From Viola odorata (taxonomy: Eukaryota > Streptophyta > Magnoliopsida > Malpighiales > Violaceae): a stretch of DNA of 64,000 bases. A model generated the notes under the pieces. It was not told where the DNA came from. It worked only from the letters and a program-made list of their open reading frames with translations, and ran no database searches. The position numbers and the translations under genes are program-made. The stretch lies in assembly GCA_963691705.1 (NCBI GenBank), contig OY829537.1, positions 78,079,352-78,143,351 on the forward strand, given 5' to 3'. Below are positions 11,186 through 22,907 of this stretch, piece by piece. The stretch's first letter is position 1; every line of letters begins with the position of its first letter.

Positions 11186-11200
11186 ATCTCCCACTTGGAC
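11186..11200 (-). promoter_or_regulatory. Polypurine tract of the copia element
   Basis: On the minus strand the sequence just before the 3' LTR reads AAGTGGGAGAT, a typical copia polypurine tract that primes plus-strand DNA synthesis. Confidence 0.8.
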
Positions 11201-11584
11201 AATCCGAATTGTACAATCCTTATAGTACCGACCGTTAATTTCCTGAATGCTAGCATAACTCTTGTCTAATCCAATCCGGTCTGTCGGTTTCATTAATGTC
11301 AGAACCAAAAGAGCAGTCGTCGCATCTCATGGCAACTAAACTCATGATGATTACAGACTTAACTAACCAACGACATGGATCCAGTGCGCATGTGCAGCAT
11401 GGAAATACATGTAAAATGATCTGTTCATGTCTATTTCCAACTGATCCACTTTAAACTTTATGAGATCAAAAGAATACCAGAGCGCATATTGAAACAGAAA
11501 TCAATATCCATAAACTATGAAAATAAATACATAGTCAATACATCTTGTGAGCCATAATGGTACAAAACATAACTCCCACTAATC

Positions 11585-12304
11585 TCAGGCATCTAACCTA
11601 ATGACACCCATGCTAGATACATGGCCATGAAATGCAACAGGTGTCAATGCCTTAGTGAGCGGATCCGCAACCATAGCATTTATACCCAATAATTCAATGC
11701 TCACAAGACCTCTCTGAATTCTTTCTTTAACAGCAAGGAACTTGATGTCAATGTGCTTCGACTTGGATGTTCTCCGACTATTGTTGGAGTACAGCACTGC
11801 AGCCCGATTGTCACAATAGATCCTTAAGGGTCTCTCGATCCCAGTGACAACTCGCAGTTCCTTGACCATATTTCGCAACCAAATCGCATGACTGGATGCC
11901 CCGTAGCAAGCTACGAACTCAGCCTCCATAGTGGAAGAAGCGACGAGTGACTGTTTGGCGCTCTTCCAAGAAATAGCCCCACCAGCCAGCAGAAAGACGA
12001 AACCTGATGTCGATCTCCGACTGTCCTGGCATCCAGCGAAATCAGAATCAGAATACCCAATGATCTCAAGCTGATCTGATCTCCTGTACGTGAGCATATG
12101 GTCTTTCGTTCTCTGCAGGTATCGAAAGACCCTTTTGGCTGCGACCCAATGATCCCTCCCGGGATTGCTCTGATATCTGCCCAACATACCAACTATATAC
12201 GCAAGATCCGGACGGGTACAAAATTGAGCATACATGATGCTTCCCATAACCGAAGCATATGGAATACCCTCCATGAGCTTGCGGTCCAAATCGGTCTTAG
12301 GACA
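11585..12304 (-). pseudogene. Copia RNase H region
   Basis: This is the last open stretch of the copia polyprotein. It starts after the TAG at 12305-12307 in the same frame. It encodes the end of the RT connection (GIPYASVMGSIMYAQ, TRPDLAYIVG) and Ty1/copia RNase H: the YSDSDFAGC block with the first acidic residue, ASSTMEAEF with the glutamate, and IYCDNRAAV with the next aspartate. It ends at a natural stop at 11585. The catalytic residues are intact. The stop that separates it from RT replaces a glutamine expected before CPKTDL. Confidence 0.9.
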
Positions 12305-12307
12305 CTA

Positions 12308-13840
12308 GTCTAGGCTAAATTTCTCACCTTTGGAGATAGGGGTATCATGTGGCCTACAATTCTGCATGCTGAACCTTTTAAGAACTTTATCGATGTAACC
12401 CTTTTGTGACAACCTGAGGATACCCTCTGAACGATCCCGATGGATCTGTATCCCAAGCACAAAAGAAGCTTCACCAAGGTCCTTCATCTCAAACTGAGTT
12501 GAAAGGAATGCCTTAGTATCCTGAAGAAGCTTTACATCATTTGTAGCAAGCAGAATATCATCCACATAAAGCAGTAAAAATATAAACCTACTCCCACTGA
12601 ATTTATGGTACAAACAGTCCTCTACTGTATTTACCTCAAAACCGTATGAAGTAATAATTCGATGGAACTTCAGGTACCATTGACGAGATGCCTGCTTGAG
12701 CCCATAGATAAACTTTTTCAATCTACAAACCAACTGACTATCCTTGTGAGAGGTCAAGCCATCTGGTCGCCTCATGTAGATTTCTTCCTCAAGATCCCCA
12801 TTGAGGAAAGCAGTCTTTACATCCATCTGATGTAGCTCAAGATCAAAATATGCCACAAGAGCCATGATAGTCCTAAAAGAGTCCTTCGAAGAAACTGGAG
12901 AGAAGGTCTCTTTATAGTCTATTCCTTCCTTCTGGGTGAATCCTTTCACAACAAGACGTGCCTTGTACCTCTCAATATTGCCTTGTGAATCCCGTTTGGT
13001 TTTAAAAACCCATTTACATCCGATCGGTTTCACATTTTTAGGCAATGGTACAAGTTTCCACACGTCATTGTCCTTCATGGATTGAAATTCATCCCCCATG
13101 GCCCATATCCACTTTTGAGCATCAGAACAGCTAGTAGCCTCAATGAAAGTGATTTGGTCACCCTCTAATGAGTCAATAGCATCCTCATGTTCTTGTATAA
13201 ATACGACATAATCATCCGGAATTGCACTTCTTCTCACTCTAGTGGACCTCCTGAGAGGCATATTTTCTTGGTTCTCAACCACATGAGGTTGATGAGTTTG
13301 ATCTGGCAGAGGTTCCTGTAGGACTTCCTGATGATCCACAGGTAAATCTTGTAGGTCCTGATGGTCTTCAGGTATAACCTGATGACCTGGTCCTGCAGGA
13401 GGATCAACGATGTTGTTTCTTGCTTGCTGAGGAACAAGAATTGGAAGATGAACAATAAGCTCATCTTGTCCCTCAGGTACTGCCTGATGAGGTGTAGCTG
13501 AATCCTCATCAAAAACGACATCGGTTCTTCTATCTTCCCCCTCAAACTCAACATCCTCAAAGAACCGGGCATTTCCCGTCTCAAAGAATGTGCGGGTAGT
13601 AGGATTATAGAACTTATAACCCCTTGACCTCTCCGGATAGCCAACAAAATAGCAACTAACAGTCCTTGAGTCCAGTTTTCTTTCATCAGGCCTATAAGGC
13701 CTAGCCTCAGCTGGAGATCCCCAAACCTTAATATGCTTTAAGACAGACTTTCTGCCAGTCCATAATTCATATGGGGTTTTGTTTGTTGCTTTAGTTGGTA
13801 TCCTGTTGAGAATATAGATTGCAGTTCTTAAGGCATCTCC
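12308..13840 (-). pseudogene. Copia integrase C-terminus and reverse transcriptase
   Basis: This stretch is open and in frame with both neighbours. The first part is the integrase C-terminal region (YILNRIPTKATNKTPYELW, then KVWGSPAEARPY and VGYPERSRGYKFYNP). A variable acidic and glutamine-rich linker follows. The RT domain then has WKLVPLP, YKARLVVKGF, DVKTAFLNGDLEEEIYM, YGLKQASRQWY and the catalytic YVDDILL (about 12551-12571). All RT signature blocks are present. It is bounded by TAG codons at 13841-13843 and 12305-12307. Confidence 0.92.
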
Positions 13841-13843
13841 CTA

Positions 13844-15004
13844 GAGTGATATAGGCAAGGTGGTATTGACAATCATACTCCTCACCATATCTTTAAAGGT
13901 ACGGTTCCTCCTTTCAGCTACACCATTCATGGTCAGAGACCCCGACATGGTGTATTGTGGAACTACCCCACACTCATCGAGAAACTGAGCAAATGGCCCA
14001 GGACGTTGTTCACCTGATCCATCATATCGACCGTAGTATTCACCACGACGATCTGATCTGACAGCTTTAATAGTCTTTCCGAGTTGATTTTCAACTTCGG
14101 CCTTAAAAGACTTGAAAGCGTCTAATGCCTCAGACTTTTCCTTTAAAAGGTATAGATATCCATATCGAGAGAAATCATCTATAAAACTGATAAAATATCG
14201 TTGACCATTCCTAGATGCCGTAGGGAATGGACCACAAATGTCTGTATGTATCAGTTTTAGAGTTTCTGTACATCTCTCGGCCTCAAATCTCCTCTTGTCT
14301 GTAGTTTTACCCTTTATGCACTCAACACAAACCTGTTGGTCTGTATGATCCAGTGCTTCGAGGATTCCGTCTGACACAAGTCGGTCTATTCTCCTTGCAG
14401 AGATATAACCTAACCGTCTGTGCCATAACCTGAATGAATCCTCAGTTGGCAATTTACGCTTAATCCCTCTAGACTCGCTAACATAACATTCATTATTGCT
14501 GTCAACCGTATGCAATAAATACAAGTTATCAGAATCAATCAATGTACCGGTCCCAACCAAAGTAGAGTTAAAATGAATGAGACTTTTATGATTTTCAAAT
14601 ATGATATCATAACCTTCTCTGTCCAACAAGGAAACAGAAATCAGATTCTGTCGAAAAGACGGTACATACAAAGTCTCTGTTAACTCTAATATGTAACCAG
14701 TACATAAGATTATCCCAAAAGTAGCGATGCCCTCAACTGGTACCGGATCACCTGCGCCCATATAGAGAAACCTCTCACTTTCCATGGGCCTCCGGTTCGT
14801 TCTGCAGCCCTTCAAAGAAACACTTATGTGTTTAGTGGTTCCCGTATCTAACCACCAAGTGTTCTTAGCCACAGATACCAGAAGGGATTCTGTATTGACA
14901 AGAGACAAGGACATACCTTTCTTTATACACCAAGTTTTATGCTTAGCGCAGTCCTTCTTTAAGTGGCCTGCCTTATTACAGAAAAAACATTTTATTCCCT
15001 TATG
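13844..15004 (-). pseudogene. Copia zinc knuckle, protease and integrase core
   Basis: Immediately after the TAG at 15005-15007 comes the CCHC knuckle CFFCNKAGHLKKDC (14948-14989). A protease region follows with WWLDTGTTKHI; the DTG triad is intact. The GAG-pre-integrase domain has FRLWHRRLGYIS and CVECIKGK, supplying the H and C zinc ligands. The core has LIHTDICGPFP, a second aspartate in AVRSDRRGEYY (usually SDRGGEY, so a glycine is replaced by arginine) and the catalytic glutamate in NGVAERRNRT. The frame ends at TAG 13841-13843, where tryptophan is expected. Confidence 0.92.
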
Positions 15005-15007
15005 CTA

Positions 15008-15523
15008 AGTATTTGAGCCTTTATGTTTTTTCTGAAAATCAGGCCCTGCAGTCTCTTTGCCTTTCCTCTTCTTGAAACCAGATGAAGAGGCAGTTGCCAG
15101 TTGAGCAATGTGCAATGTAACATGCTCCCGTATGTCGCTATCACCCCTGAACTTTATGGTCGAGAATTTGCGAATGGTATCGCTAATCTCAGCCTTCTCT
15201 GTATGGGTATAGCGGCTAGCTAAGATCTCTAAGATCTTACTGGCACTTTGTTCCTTTTCCAGTGAACTCTGCATGGACATAGGGACAGCACTAAGTATGA
15301 CCAAACGGCAAGCTCTGTTTGATTGTTTCCAGTCCTCAAAAGCGTGGAGTCCCTTATCAGAACTTTGAGGGTTTGGTACCTTAGGACAATCCTTATAGAG
15401 CGCCTGATCCTTATTCATACAACACAGTGCTGTCTCTACCTTCCTCTTCCATAACTTGAAGTTATTGGAAGATAACATTGGCACATTGTTCAAGTTGGCA
15501 GATACCGAGCTTGTTGAGTTCAT
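15008..15523 (-). pseudogene. Copia gag, internally shortened
   Basis: The ATG at 15523-15521 opens a 172-codon frame with copia gag features: NFKLWKRKVETAL near the start, then a UBN2-type domain (ILEILASRYT). After REHVTLHIAQ the sequence jumps to a serine- and lysine-rich linker (ATASSSGFKKRKGK), so much of the usual C-terminal gag domain appears deleted. The nucleocapsid zinc knuckle lies beyond the TAG at 15005-15007. Gag would form virus-like particles; this copy is unlikely to work. Confidence 0.85.
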
Positions 15524-15964
15524 GTCTGAAAGAACACAACACTTAATCAGCTCACCTTAATAAACTTAATGAATAACACACTGAATAAATCAGAAGATTA
15601 ATTATATGACATTGTGCCCAATCTTTGGACTGGAAACACAACTCACAGTTAATTAACCTGTCATAGTGTGAATTTTATAGCTTGATTTTGCCAAATGTTT
15701 GATCTTCCTTTGGGCCGATCAAACATACGCAATAAATCTCTTAATAGCTATAAACTTAAAATTCATCACTACCGTGTTTATAATTTCTGTCAAATAATTG
15801 TCTTCCTTTGGGCCGACAATTATTCACATGAAATCACAAACACTACACTTGAAAAGTCTAATTGGAGAATTTTCCATAGTAGAGGTCACTTTTGTGACTA
15901 TACTACTTTAATTAACCAATTAGAATAGTGAAGCAAAGCTTAAAAGCTCCCTTATTGTTATTCC

Positions 15965-16210
15965 AATTTTCTTTAAAAATTTTAATTATTTTGAACCCTT
16001 ATAAGCATCTAAACTTTATGATGTTTAATTATTCAAAATAATAAAATTTACTTTAAGTTAATTATTTTGAAACCTAATAAACATCTTGTCTTTATGATGT
16101 TTAATTTTCAAAATAATTAAATAACTTTAAATTAATTATTTTGAAATTTAACAAACATCTAGACTTTATGATGTTTAACATTCAAAATAATTAATAACTT
16201 TAAATTAATT
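15965..16210. repeat. AT-rich tandem repeat in the copia leader
   Basis: Three to four imperfect units of about 60 bp share the words CTTTATGATGTTTAA and TTAATTATTTTGAAA. Confidence 0.8.
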
Positions 16211-16329
16211 AATCACACGATTAATTAATTATACCTTTTGCCTCGTTTTTAAATCCTTATATTTTATTTTAATAATCACCTTAACTTTATGATGATTAAA
16301 AATAAAATAAAACAAGACTAACTTTAATG

Positions 16330-16650
16330 GGCAAATTTTTTTTTTTTTTTTGGAAAAATGGGCCATGCCCATGCGCTGGCCCATGCCACAGCCGGCCAAA
16401 AGCCGGCCTTCCCATGCGCTGGGCCGCGCCTCACAGCGCTGGGCCATGCCAGCCAGCCAAGGGGCTGGTTGCCCTTTATGCGCTGAGCCTGAACAGGCCC
16501 ATGTGCTGCCAGCCAAAAGGCTGGCGTTTCCCTTATGCGCTGGGCCTTTGCCCAGCGCTGCCAGCCCAAGGGGCTGGCCTTTTCCTCGTCCGCATGACAG
16601 CCAACGCTGTCATGCAACCCTAGTGCCTATGCACTAGGTACAGCAGCAAC
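16330..16650. repeat. GC-rich block with inverted GGCC words
   Basis: The block is dense in ATGCGCTGGGCC, AGCCGGCC and AGCCAAAAGGCTGG, several of which are palindromic and could form hairpins in RNA. Long open frames on both strands follow only from the base composition. Similar TGGGCC/GGCCCA clusters occur in the L2 LTRs at 20.0, 24.6 and 48.0 kb. Confidence 0.7.
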
Positions 16651-16863
16651 TTGCTGCCGCCGCACAGCACCAGTAAATAATTTCCAATTGCCATGTTCCA
16701 ATTTCAGCATTGAAAATTAAATAAATTCTCATACAGATTAATTCCATTTACCCAAAATAAATTCCAGGTATAATAATCCAGCAACAAAATATATTGCCTT
16801 TAATCAATCCTCAATCATGCATCATAACAAATAATTAATCATACATAAAATTGAATTTGTTTA

Positions 16864-16876
16864 GGCTCCGCTATCA
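16864..16876 (-). promoter_or_regulatory. Probable primer binding site of the copia element
   Basis: On the minus strand, two bases past the 5' LTR, the sequence reads TGATAGCGGAGCC. It matches 10 of 13 bases of the usual initiator-methionine tRNA site TGGTATCAGAGCC. Confidence 0.6.
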
Positions 16877-16878
16877 AT

Positions 16879-17390
16879 TGATAGATTCAAATAGAATCTA
16901 GGTTGTTCCTTAACCTTATGAACAATCTCAAGAACCAAAACAAATCGATTATAGAATGATTAATATACATAAACAGCGGAAGCGTACCTATATTAGCCGA
17001 TGCCATAGAATTGGAAAGGGACTTTTGGTCTTCTGGATGATGAAATTCTCTCAGGCAAAATGGAAACCAAAGCTCTTGCACAGAACCCTTATTTCTGTTT
17101 TCTGTATTCTTTATTTTTCTGTATCGTTCTGTTTCCTTGATGAAGAGCCTTTAAATACAATAGAGAAATTTCTCCAGGGACCAATTCCCAAATAACCAAA
17201 ATGATTAATTACTAATCGGTCCATTAACAATTAGTAATTAACCCGGGAATCTGCACAATCATTAATTTTGCCCCTCGCACTTAATTGATTAGATAATTCA
17301 GACCATAAACTTTATTAGATCACTCGACTGGTCTAAATTCAATTAACGGTAACGGATACTAATGTACACGTTATTGTCCAAAATCCAATA
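16879..17390 (-). repeat. Copia 5' LTR
   Basis: The 512-bp LTR begins TGATAGATTC in plus orientation and ends AATCCAATA, with CA mutated to TA. It matches the left LTR over its whole length. Confidence 0.93.
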
Positions 17391-17395
17391 TCATC

Positions 17396-18100
17396 ACCAC
17401 CAAAGAATTGAAACAGATTATTTTGATTTCTGATTAGGTTTGTTTTTTCAAGAAAATGAATTCTTGACTCTTGAGTTAGCGGTTTTAGCTGTGCCTTGTG
17501 TCTAATCGCGTAATTTCTCCATGTTTCTTGTTTCTGTTTCGTCTTAATAAGTGTGAAGTCTTGAATTACTACTGCTGCCTAGCTATTCCATTTCCTCCTT
17601 TTGTCTTCTCTCTTAAGAAAATTACCAATGGGTTCTTGAAATCAATTATTAAGATTTGTTAATTTCGCCTATTCTCCACGTTTTCTTATCAATATTTGCT
17701 TCTCTAATGTAACATTTTTCGGTTCTTGAGGGGGGCGATATAAAAACATTACATTATAATTGCATCTGTTTTTCATTTGCGCATGCTAATTAAATTGCTC
17801 CTGTCAACTTTTTATGTTTTAATGTTTTCCTCGTCCCCAACAAAACATACATCTTAATTACTTCTTCTTTTTATAATTTGAAACAAATTTATTAGTTAGC
17901 TAATCATGTACCTCTATTGACACGTGGATGAATGACTACTTAATTAGTACCTTATGAAGCACCGATTTCCAAATATATCCAAGTATCCGTATCGGATACC
18001 GCAAAATACTTTAAAAAATTAATAAAATATTACATGACTAATTAGGTGAATTTTTCTTGAAAGAAATACAAGTGGGACCATGATGACTTGTAAGATAATG
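17396..18100. other. Former 3' flank of the gene at 8815; no gene seen
   Basis: Without the copia element this sequence would directly follow the stop codon at 9165 and so should contain the gene's original 3' untranslated region. It is moderately AT-rich with no recognisable coding sequence. Confidence 0.5.
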
Positions 18101-21100
18101 ACTCAAAACCAAAGTTATCATAACCGAACAGGATAACGAAGCAGATAAGTGTATGATTCACTGATTCTCTAGTTCAACCGGATTAAATCAGGTTCAACTG
18201 AATTATGTCTCAGAACTGTTTAAATATCGAACTGCTTAGCTTATGAGTCACTGATTTACTGGTTCAACCAGGTTGAGTCGGATTGAACCGTTTAATTTAT
18301 TAAAAATATAGTATACATACAACTTTATACATTTTTTTAATTATAATAAATAATATAACTTACTAAGTTTGTGTTAAAAAAACTTAAATATATAATAATT
18401 GATAATAAGTGTCATAATTAGTAACTTCATGGTTTTCTTTCGTAGGTCATGAACCCAACAAAAAAGTTAAAGTAAATCAAATAAGTTGAAATAATAACAT
18501 AAAATGACCAGATTAGCGGCCGTGAGAATGAGTTTGATGAGGTTGAATCGGTCTCGGGGATTAGTGGCGACCACGACCAATTGTTTCATGTTTTAGTCAT
18601 TTAGGGCCTAAGAAATGTCGAAATATCGAGTAAGAATAGATCAGTTATGTTGTGTGTGTGTTTTTTTTCTCAAACTAATACACCAAATCGGCGTCTTTTG
18701 CACCAAAACGACGTTATTGCTACACGATTTTTGATTTTTGATTTTTAATCAAAACTTTTTCGCATTTTAACATCAATTTTCTAAGATCGTATTTCTATTT
18801 ATTTTTCTTCCAACTGATGTTCATTTTTACGTTTAATGCTATTCAAATTTTATTTCGTAATTTTTTCGCAAATTCATCACTTTTCCTATTCGAACTCGTA
18901 TCGGTTCCGAGTAAAATTCTCGAAACCAAGGGTCGAACAATTTCGCTCATTAGCTACTTATTTTTTATTATTATTCTAACTCGTGCCATTTCATTGTGTT
19001 TCATTCAATTTTTATCTTAGCATTTTTCACGTTCCAACTTTTATCGCTTACGAGCGAATTTTTATCGAACTATATAGCGAACTTTTCATCGCTTAATATG
19101 TGCTAATAATTTTGTTTCATTTTATTTTACATTTTAACAATTTCGGTTCGAGTTTTTTATTTACTTTCAGGCGAGATTGCTCGTACCATCGGTTCAAGAC
19201 CAATAATCAAAGAGGAGAATCAAGGGGTGATATACACCGTTGATCTTGGTTGACTTAACCAAGATCAACGACCCAGTTAATTAGCACGTTGGACATGCCA
19301 ACTTTGCCTGGGTGCATGCACGAACCCGAAAGCAAGCTTTCCTCATCCATCCATGATCGCGTCAAGCCTCGATCATCGTCCCTACACTACCAGCAGAACC
19401 AGAAGCTTCCAGCCACACAACCGTTGCTCGTCGACACGTCACCCTCGCCCTCAATCGACTTAACTCGCCTATAAATAGCGAGCAATCGTTAAGCATTTCT
19501 CTTCACCAAAACACAAAGTAAAAACCCTCTCTAAAGCTCTCTCACTAGCTAGCACTTGCTCAAAAAAGGTTACATCTCCATCTCGTGCTTTCAAAATTTC
19601 ATTTTTTCAAACATTTTCGGCAAAATCTTTCAAAAATTAAACCGTTAGTGTTTTGATGAATTTAGTTGCTGTTTTGCTTTCGAATAACTTCTTTGTACTC
19701 TCTAGAATAATTAAGTTGTCTTATTTCTCCGAATCGATGGCCGATTCAGACGTATTTCAATTTTTTAAAATTAATTAAGTTTAATTCATTTTTATTTAAT
19801 TAGTTGTTATTTTGATGGAATTTAAATGTTGTAATTACGTGTGCGTGTTCCTATGGTTCTAGGGATTTTTCTGGCCGAATTTGGGTTGCTGTCGTGACCG
19901 GTTTTATCCTTGGTCGCCGGCAATAGAGTCGGCGACTCAAGGAAGGAGATGGTGAATAGTAGAGCCAACACTCTCTATTTTTCTGAATTAAGTCTTGGGC
20001 CAAGACTGGCCCAAGCGAAGAAGGAACGCAGGCGCTAGGCGCGCCGCGTGGAAAGGAAAGTTGGGCCTGCTCAGGCCCAGTGCAAAGATAGATGAAGTTG
20101 GGCTTCTTGAGCCCATCTGAAGAGAGGAAGCGTGGGCTGCTTCAGCCCAGCAGCCCATCAGCTAGGCTGGGCTGGTCTTAGCCCAGCTGGTGGGCCCACC
20201 CTCGGCCTAGTGGGACGAGCCCAATTTTTAGGCTCGTTGCTTTTTTTTGCCGTCGTGCACTTTTAATGTTTATTTATTTTTCGCACTTGTACTATTTATT
20301 TCCGTACTTGTACTATTTATTTATTTCTGCACTTGTACTATTTATTTATTTTTCGTATCCGTGTATGCTTGTTTATTTTCGCCCGCTATGCATGCTTAGA
20401 TAATTATTCTATTCGTCCAAATCAATCATTTTCACACGCATACAAGAATCGTCAAGCAACTAAACATTATCCTCTCCTCGTGCCAATAACTCTAATTAAA
20501 AATGATAGAACCGCCCGTACCCTTCACAAGTAAACATTTCTCGCCATTTCATTTATTTCACGCTTTTTCCGCACATATGCAAGTATGCATGAATATATAG
20601 AATTGTTAGAACTTAATTAATCTATTGGGCATGATCACGTAAATTAGAATTTTTATACAAGCATGATATAAAATACCTCTTTTCTTCGGTAACCTTTTTG
20701 GATGTGATTCGAGTGCCTAACACCTTCCCGAGTCCATAATACGACCCCGAACCACTGTTCTCGGGTTTAGACCCTTTTTGCCTTAGCTTTTTATTTTTTA
20801 TGCCATAACAATAGGTTTCCTAAACCTAGAAACAAAAATAGGGTGGCGACTTCATTGCATTATGTGAGATGAGTCCAGATTTCGTCTCACATCTCGTCCC
20901 AAACCCGCGTCGCGCAATATTCCAAAAAGGCGTGCGACAGACGTTATTTTGGTAAAAATAATTTTTAAAAAACAAATCTACATGAACCGGGGGATTGGTT
21001 CAACCTGTTCGCATGAAAATTAGTCTGTTTGTCGGCCAAACCTGATTTTGTTTTCCATTTTCGTTCCATTAGTTTGAATCGACACAATTTTCTTATGTTT

Positions 21101-21158
21101 TTTGATTTTTTGTCTCAGACCGGCCAGTCTGACCCAGTTTTTATTACAATGCTCAAAA
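18101..21158. mobile_element. Possible decayed DNA element split by the L2 solo LTR
   Basis: Outside the solo LTR the two flanks contain GGTTCAACC and CCGGATTAAATC-type words similar to the subterminal repeats of the element at 38766. GACTCAAAA at 18101 and TGCTCAAAA at 21150 might be a mutated 9-bp duplication. Termini match poorly, so this is tentative. Confidence 0.25.
18715..20939 (+). mobile_element. Solo LTR, family L2 (copy A)
   Basis: The 2225-bp unit starts TATTGCTACACG (TG mutated to TA) and ends GTGCGACA. The 5-bp duplication GACGT is at 18710-18714 and 20940-20944. A TATA box (TATAAAT, 19470-19476) lies about 755 bp from the start, as in the other copies. The end contains GGGTGGCGACTTCATTGC, close to what I know of LTR ends of Tat/Ogre-type Ty3/gypsy elements. 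A TGGGCC-rich block lies at 19990-20225. No internal retroelement domain is attached. Confidence 0.85.
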
Positions 21159-22907
21159 GTGATATAAAGACTAATTTTTCTGGATAGTGAAGTTGTCCTC
21201 CAGCCCACTAAACCACTTTACATTTATTACTTACTAAACCCTACACTTCTAGCAAACGTTCCCTGCATACCAAATATTATAGAAACCCATATATTTCTAT
21301 TGATATAGCACTCCCCAACTGAACGTGACTTATACCTTGTCGCACCCCCTTTTTGGATTCTAATGCGACGCGGGTTTAGGACTGGATGTGAGATAAAATC
21401 TGACTCATCTCACATAATGCAATGAAGTCGCCACCCTAATTTGTTTCTAGGTTTAGGGAGCCTATCGTCCAAGAACATGGCAGAAAACAAAATAAAAAGC
21501 TAAAGCAAAAAGGGTCTAAACCCAAGAACAGCGGTTCGGGGTCGTGTTATGGACTCGGGAAGGTGTTAGGCACCCGAGTCACATCCTAAGAAGGTTACCG
21601 AAAAAAAGGTGTTTAAATCATGCTTGGAGAAATATAAAAAATCCTAATTTACTTGATCATGCCCAACAGATAAAATTCTAACAATTCTAAATAGTCATGC
21701 ATACGAGCATAAATGCGAAAAAAACGTGAATAAATAAAAGGGCGAGAAACGCGTACTTGTGAAGGGTACAGATTGATTTACCCTACAAAGACGAGATTAT
21801 TAGTTTGGTAAAATAATGATAGTCGAGAAGCAAATAAATATTTAATGACTTATTGCGAGTGAAATAATTAATTTTAGTGATTAAATATGGGTGGGAGAAT
21901 TTATCTAAGCCTTTGAAAGCATGCGAAAATAATTAATTAAATAGTACGAACATTCAAGCAAGCAAAATAATTATTTTTGATGATTAAACGCAGGTAGAAT
22001 AATTAAACATGCAAGCATACGAAAATAATAATTAAACATGCAAGCATACAAAAATTAAATAAACAATACAAGCAAATGAAAATTAATTAAACATGCAAGC
22101 ATATGAAAATTAATTAAACAATACAAGCAGACGGAAATTAATTGAACATGCAAGCATACGAAAATTAATTAAACATGCAAGCATACGAAAATTAAATAAA
22201 CAATACAAGCATACGAAAATTAAATAAACAGTACAGGCGTACGGAAATTAAACAGTACAAGCATACGGAAATATCAGTACGGAAATTAAACGGGCTGAAA
22301 AATTAGACTAGGCCCATTGGGCCTAGAAATTGGGCTCATTGGCAGCCCAACCCTTTCTTATTTGCATTTGGGCTTGGCTTAAACCCATGACCAACCAAAA
22401 TGACACAGCCGACTTCTTTCTTTTTTTTTATTTCCGTTTAGGCCAAGGCCCATGACCAAAACCAAAATTAAATGAAAACAGCCCAGCCTTCTTCTTCCTC
22501 AACGCCGTCTCCTTCCTTTGAACTAGGGGTGGCAAAAATCTACCCATACCCAACTAATTTAAGTGGGTATGGGTGTTAAATGGGTTAGTGCAATTTTTAA
22601 ATAGGTAGAAATGGGTAATATACCCATTTAAACTAAAATAAGTGGGTTTTATTGGGTTGGGTAATGGGTACCCAATGGGTACCAATTAAACCAAAGCCAA
22701 CTCTATCCCTCCCATTCTCTTCTCTCTCTCATCTTTTTTATTTTTCTTTTTTAAACAAATTCAATTTTCTTAATTTATATAATGAACAAAATAAATTAAA
22801 AATTACAACAACGTAATCTCTATCTCAAGATGAGTAATTCTATCCACTTTTCTTTCTTTTTTTAATTTTTTAAAAATGGGTTTTTTACTTTTCATGGGAT
22901 CACTCAT

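Larger units (their letters stand above)
15524..16863 (-). other. Untranslated leader of the copia element
   Basis: About 1.3 kb between the primer site and gag holds no credible gene. It contains two 'CTTCCTTTGGGCCGA' words (15704 and 15803), an AT-rich tandem repeat (about 15965-16210) and a GC-rich block (16330-16650). Such long leaders occur in some plant copia elements. Confidence 0.7.
9174..17390 (-). mobile_element. Ty1/copia LTR retrotransposon, minus strand, inactive
   Basis: Two 512-bp LTRs (the left one counted without its nested insertion) begin TGATAGATTC and end in CA (mutated to TA on the right). Perfect 5-bp duplications TCATC flank the element (9169-9173 and 17391-17395). 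The order gag, integrase, reverse transcriptase, RNase H on the minus strand is diagnostic of Ty1/copia. The polyprotein is one uninterrupted frame of 1313 codons except for three TAG codons. The LTRs differ at roughly 13-15 sites by eye, mostly transitions, so the insertion is not very recent. Confidence 0.95.

Noticed and set aside
13234..13686. 150-residue minus-strand frame between integrase and RT, suggesting a frameshift
   Set aside because: Reading the integrase frame directly from 13840 to 13340 shows no stop; the polyprotein stays in one frame and this is a shadow.
16324..16637. Four overlapping open frames of 95-98 residues on both strands
   Set aside because: High GC and repeated GGCC words suppress stops in all frames; the block is in the copia leader.
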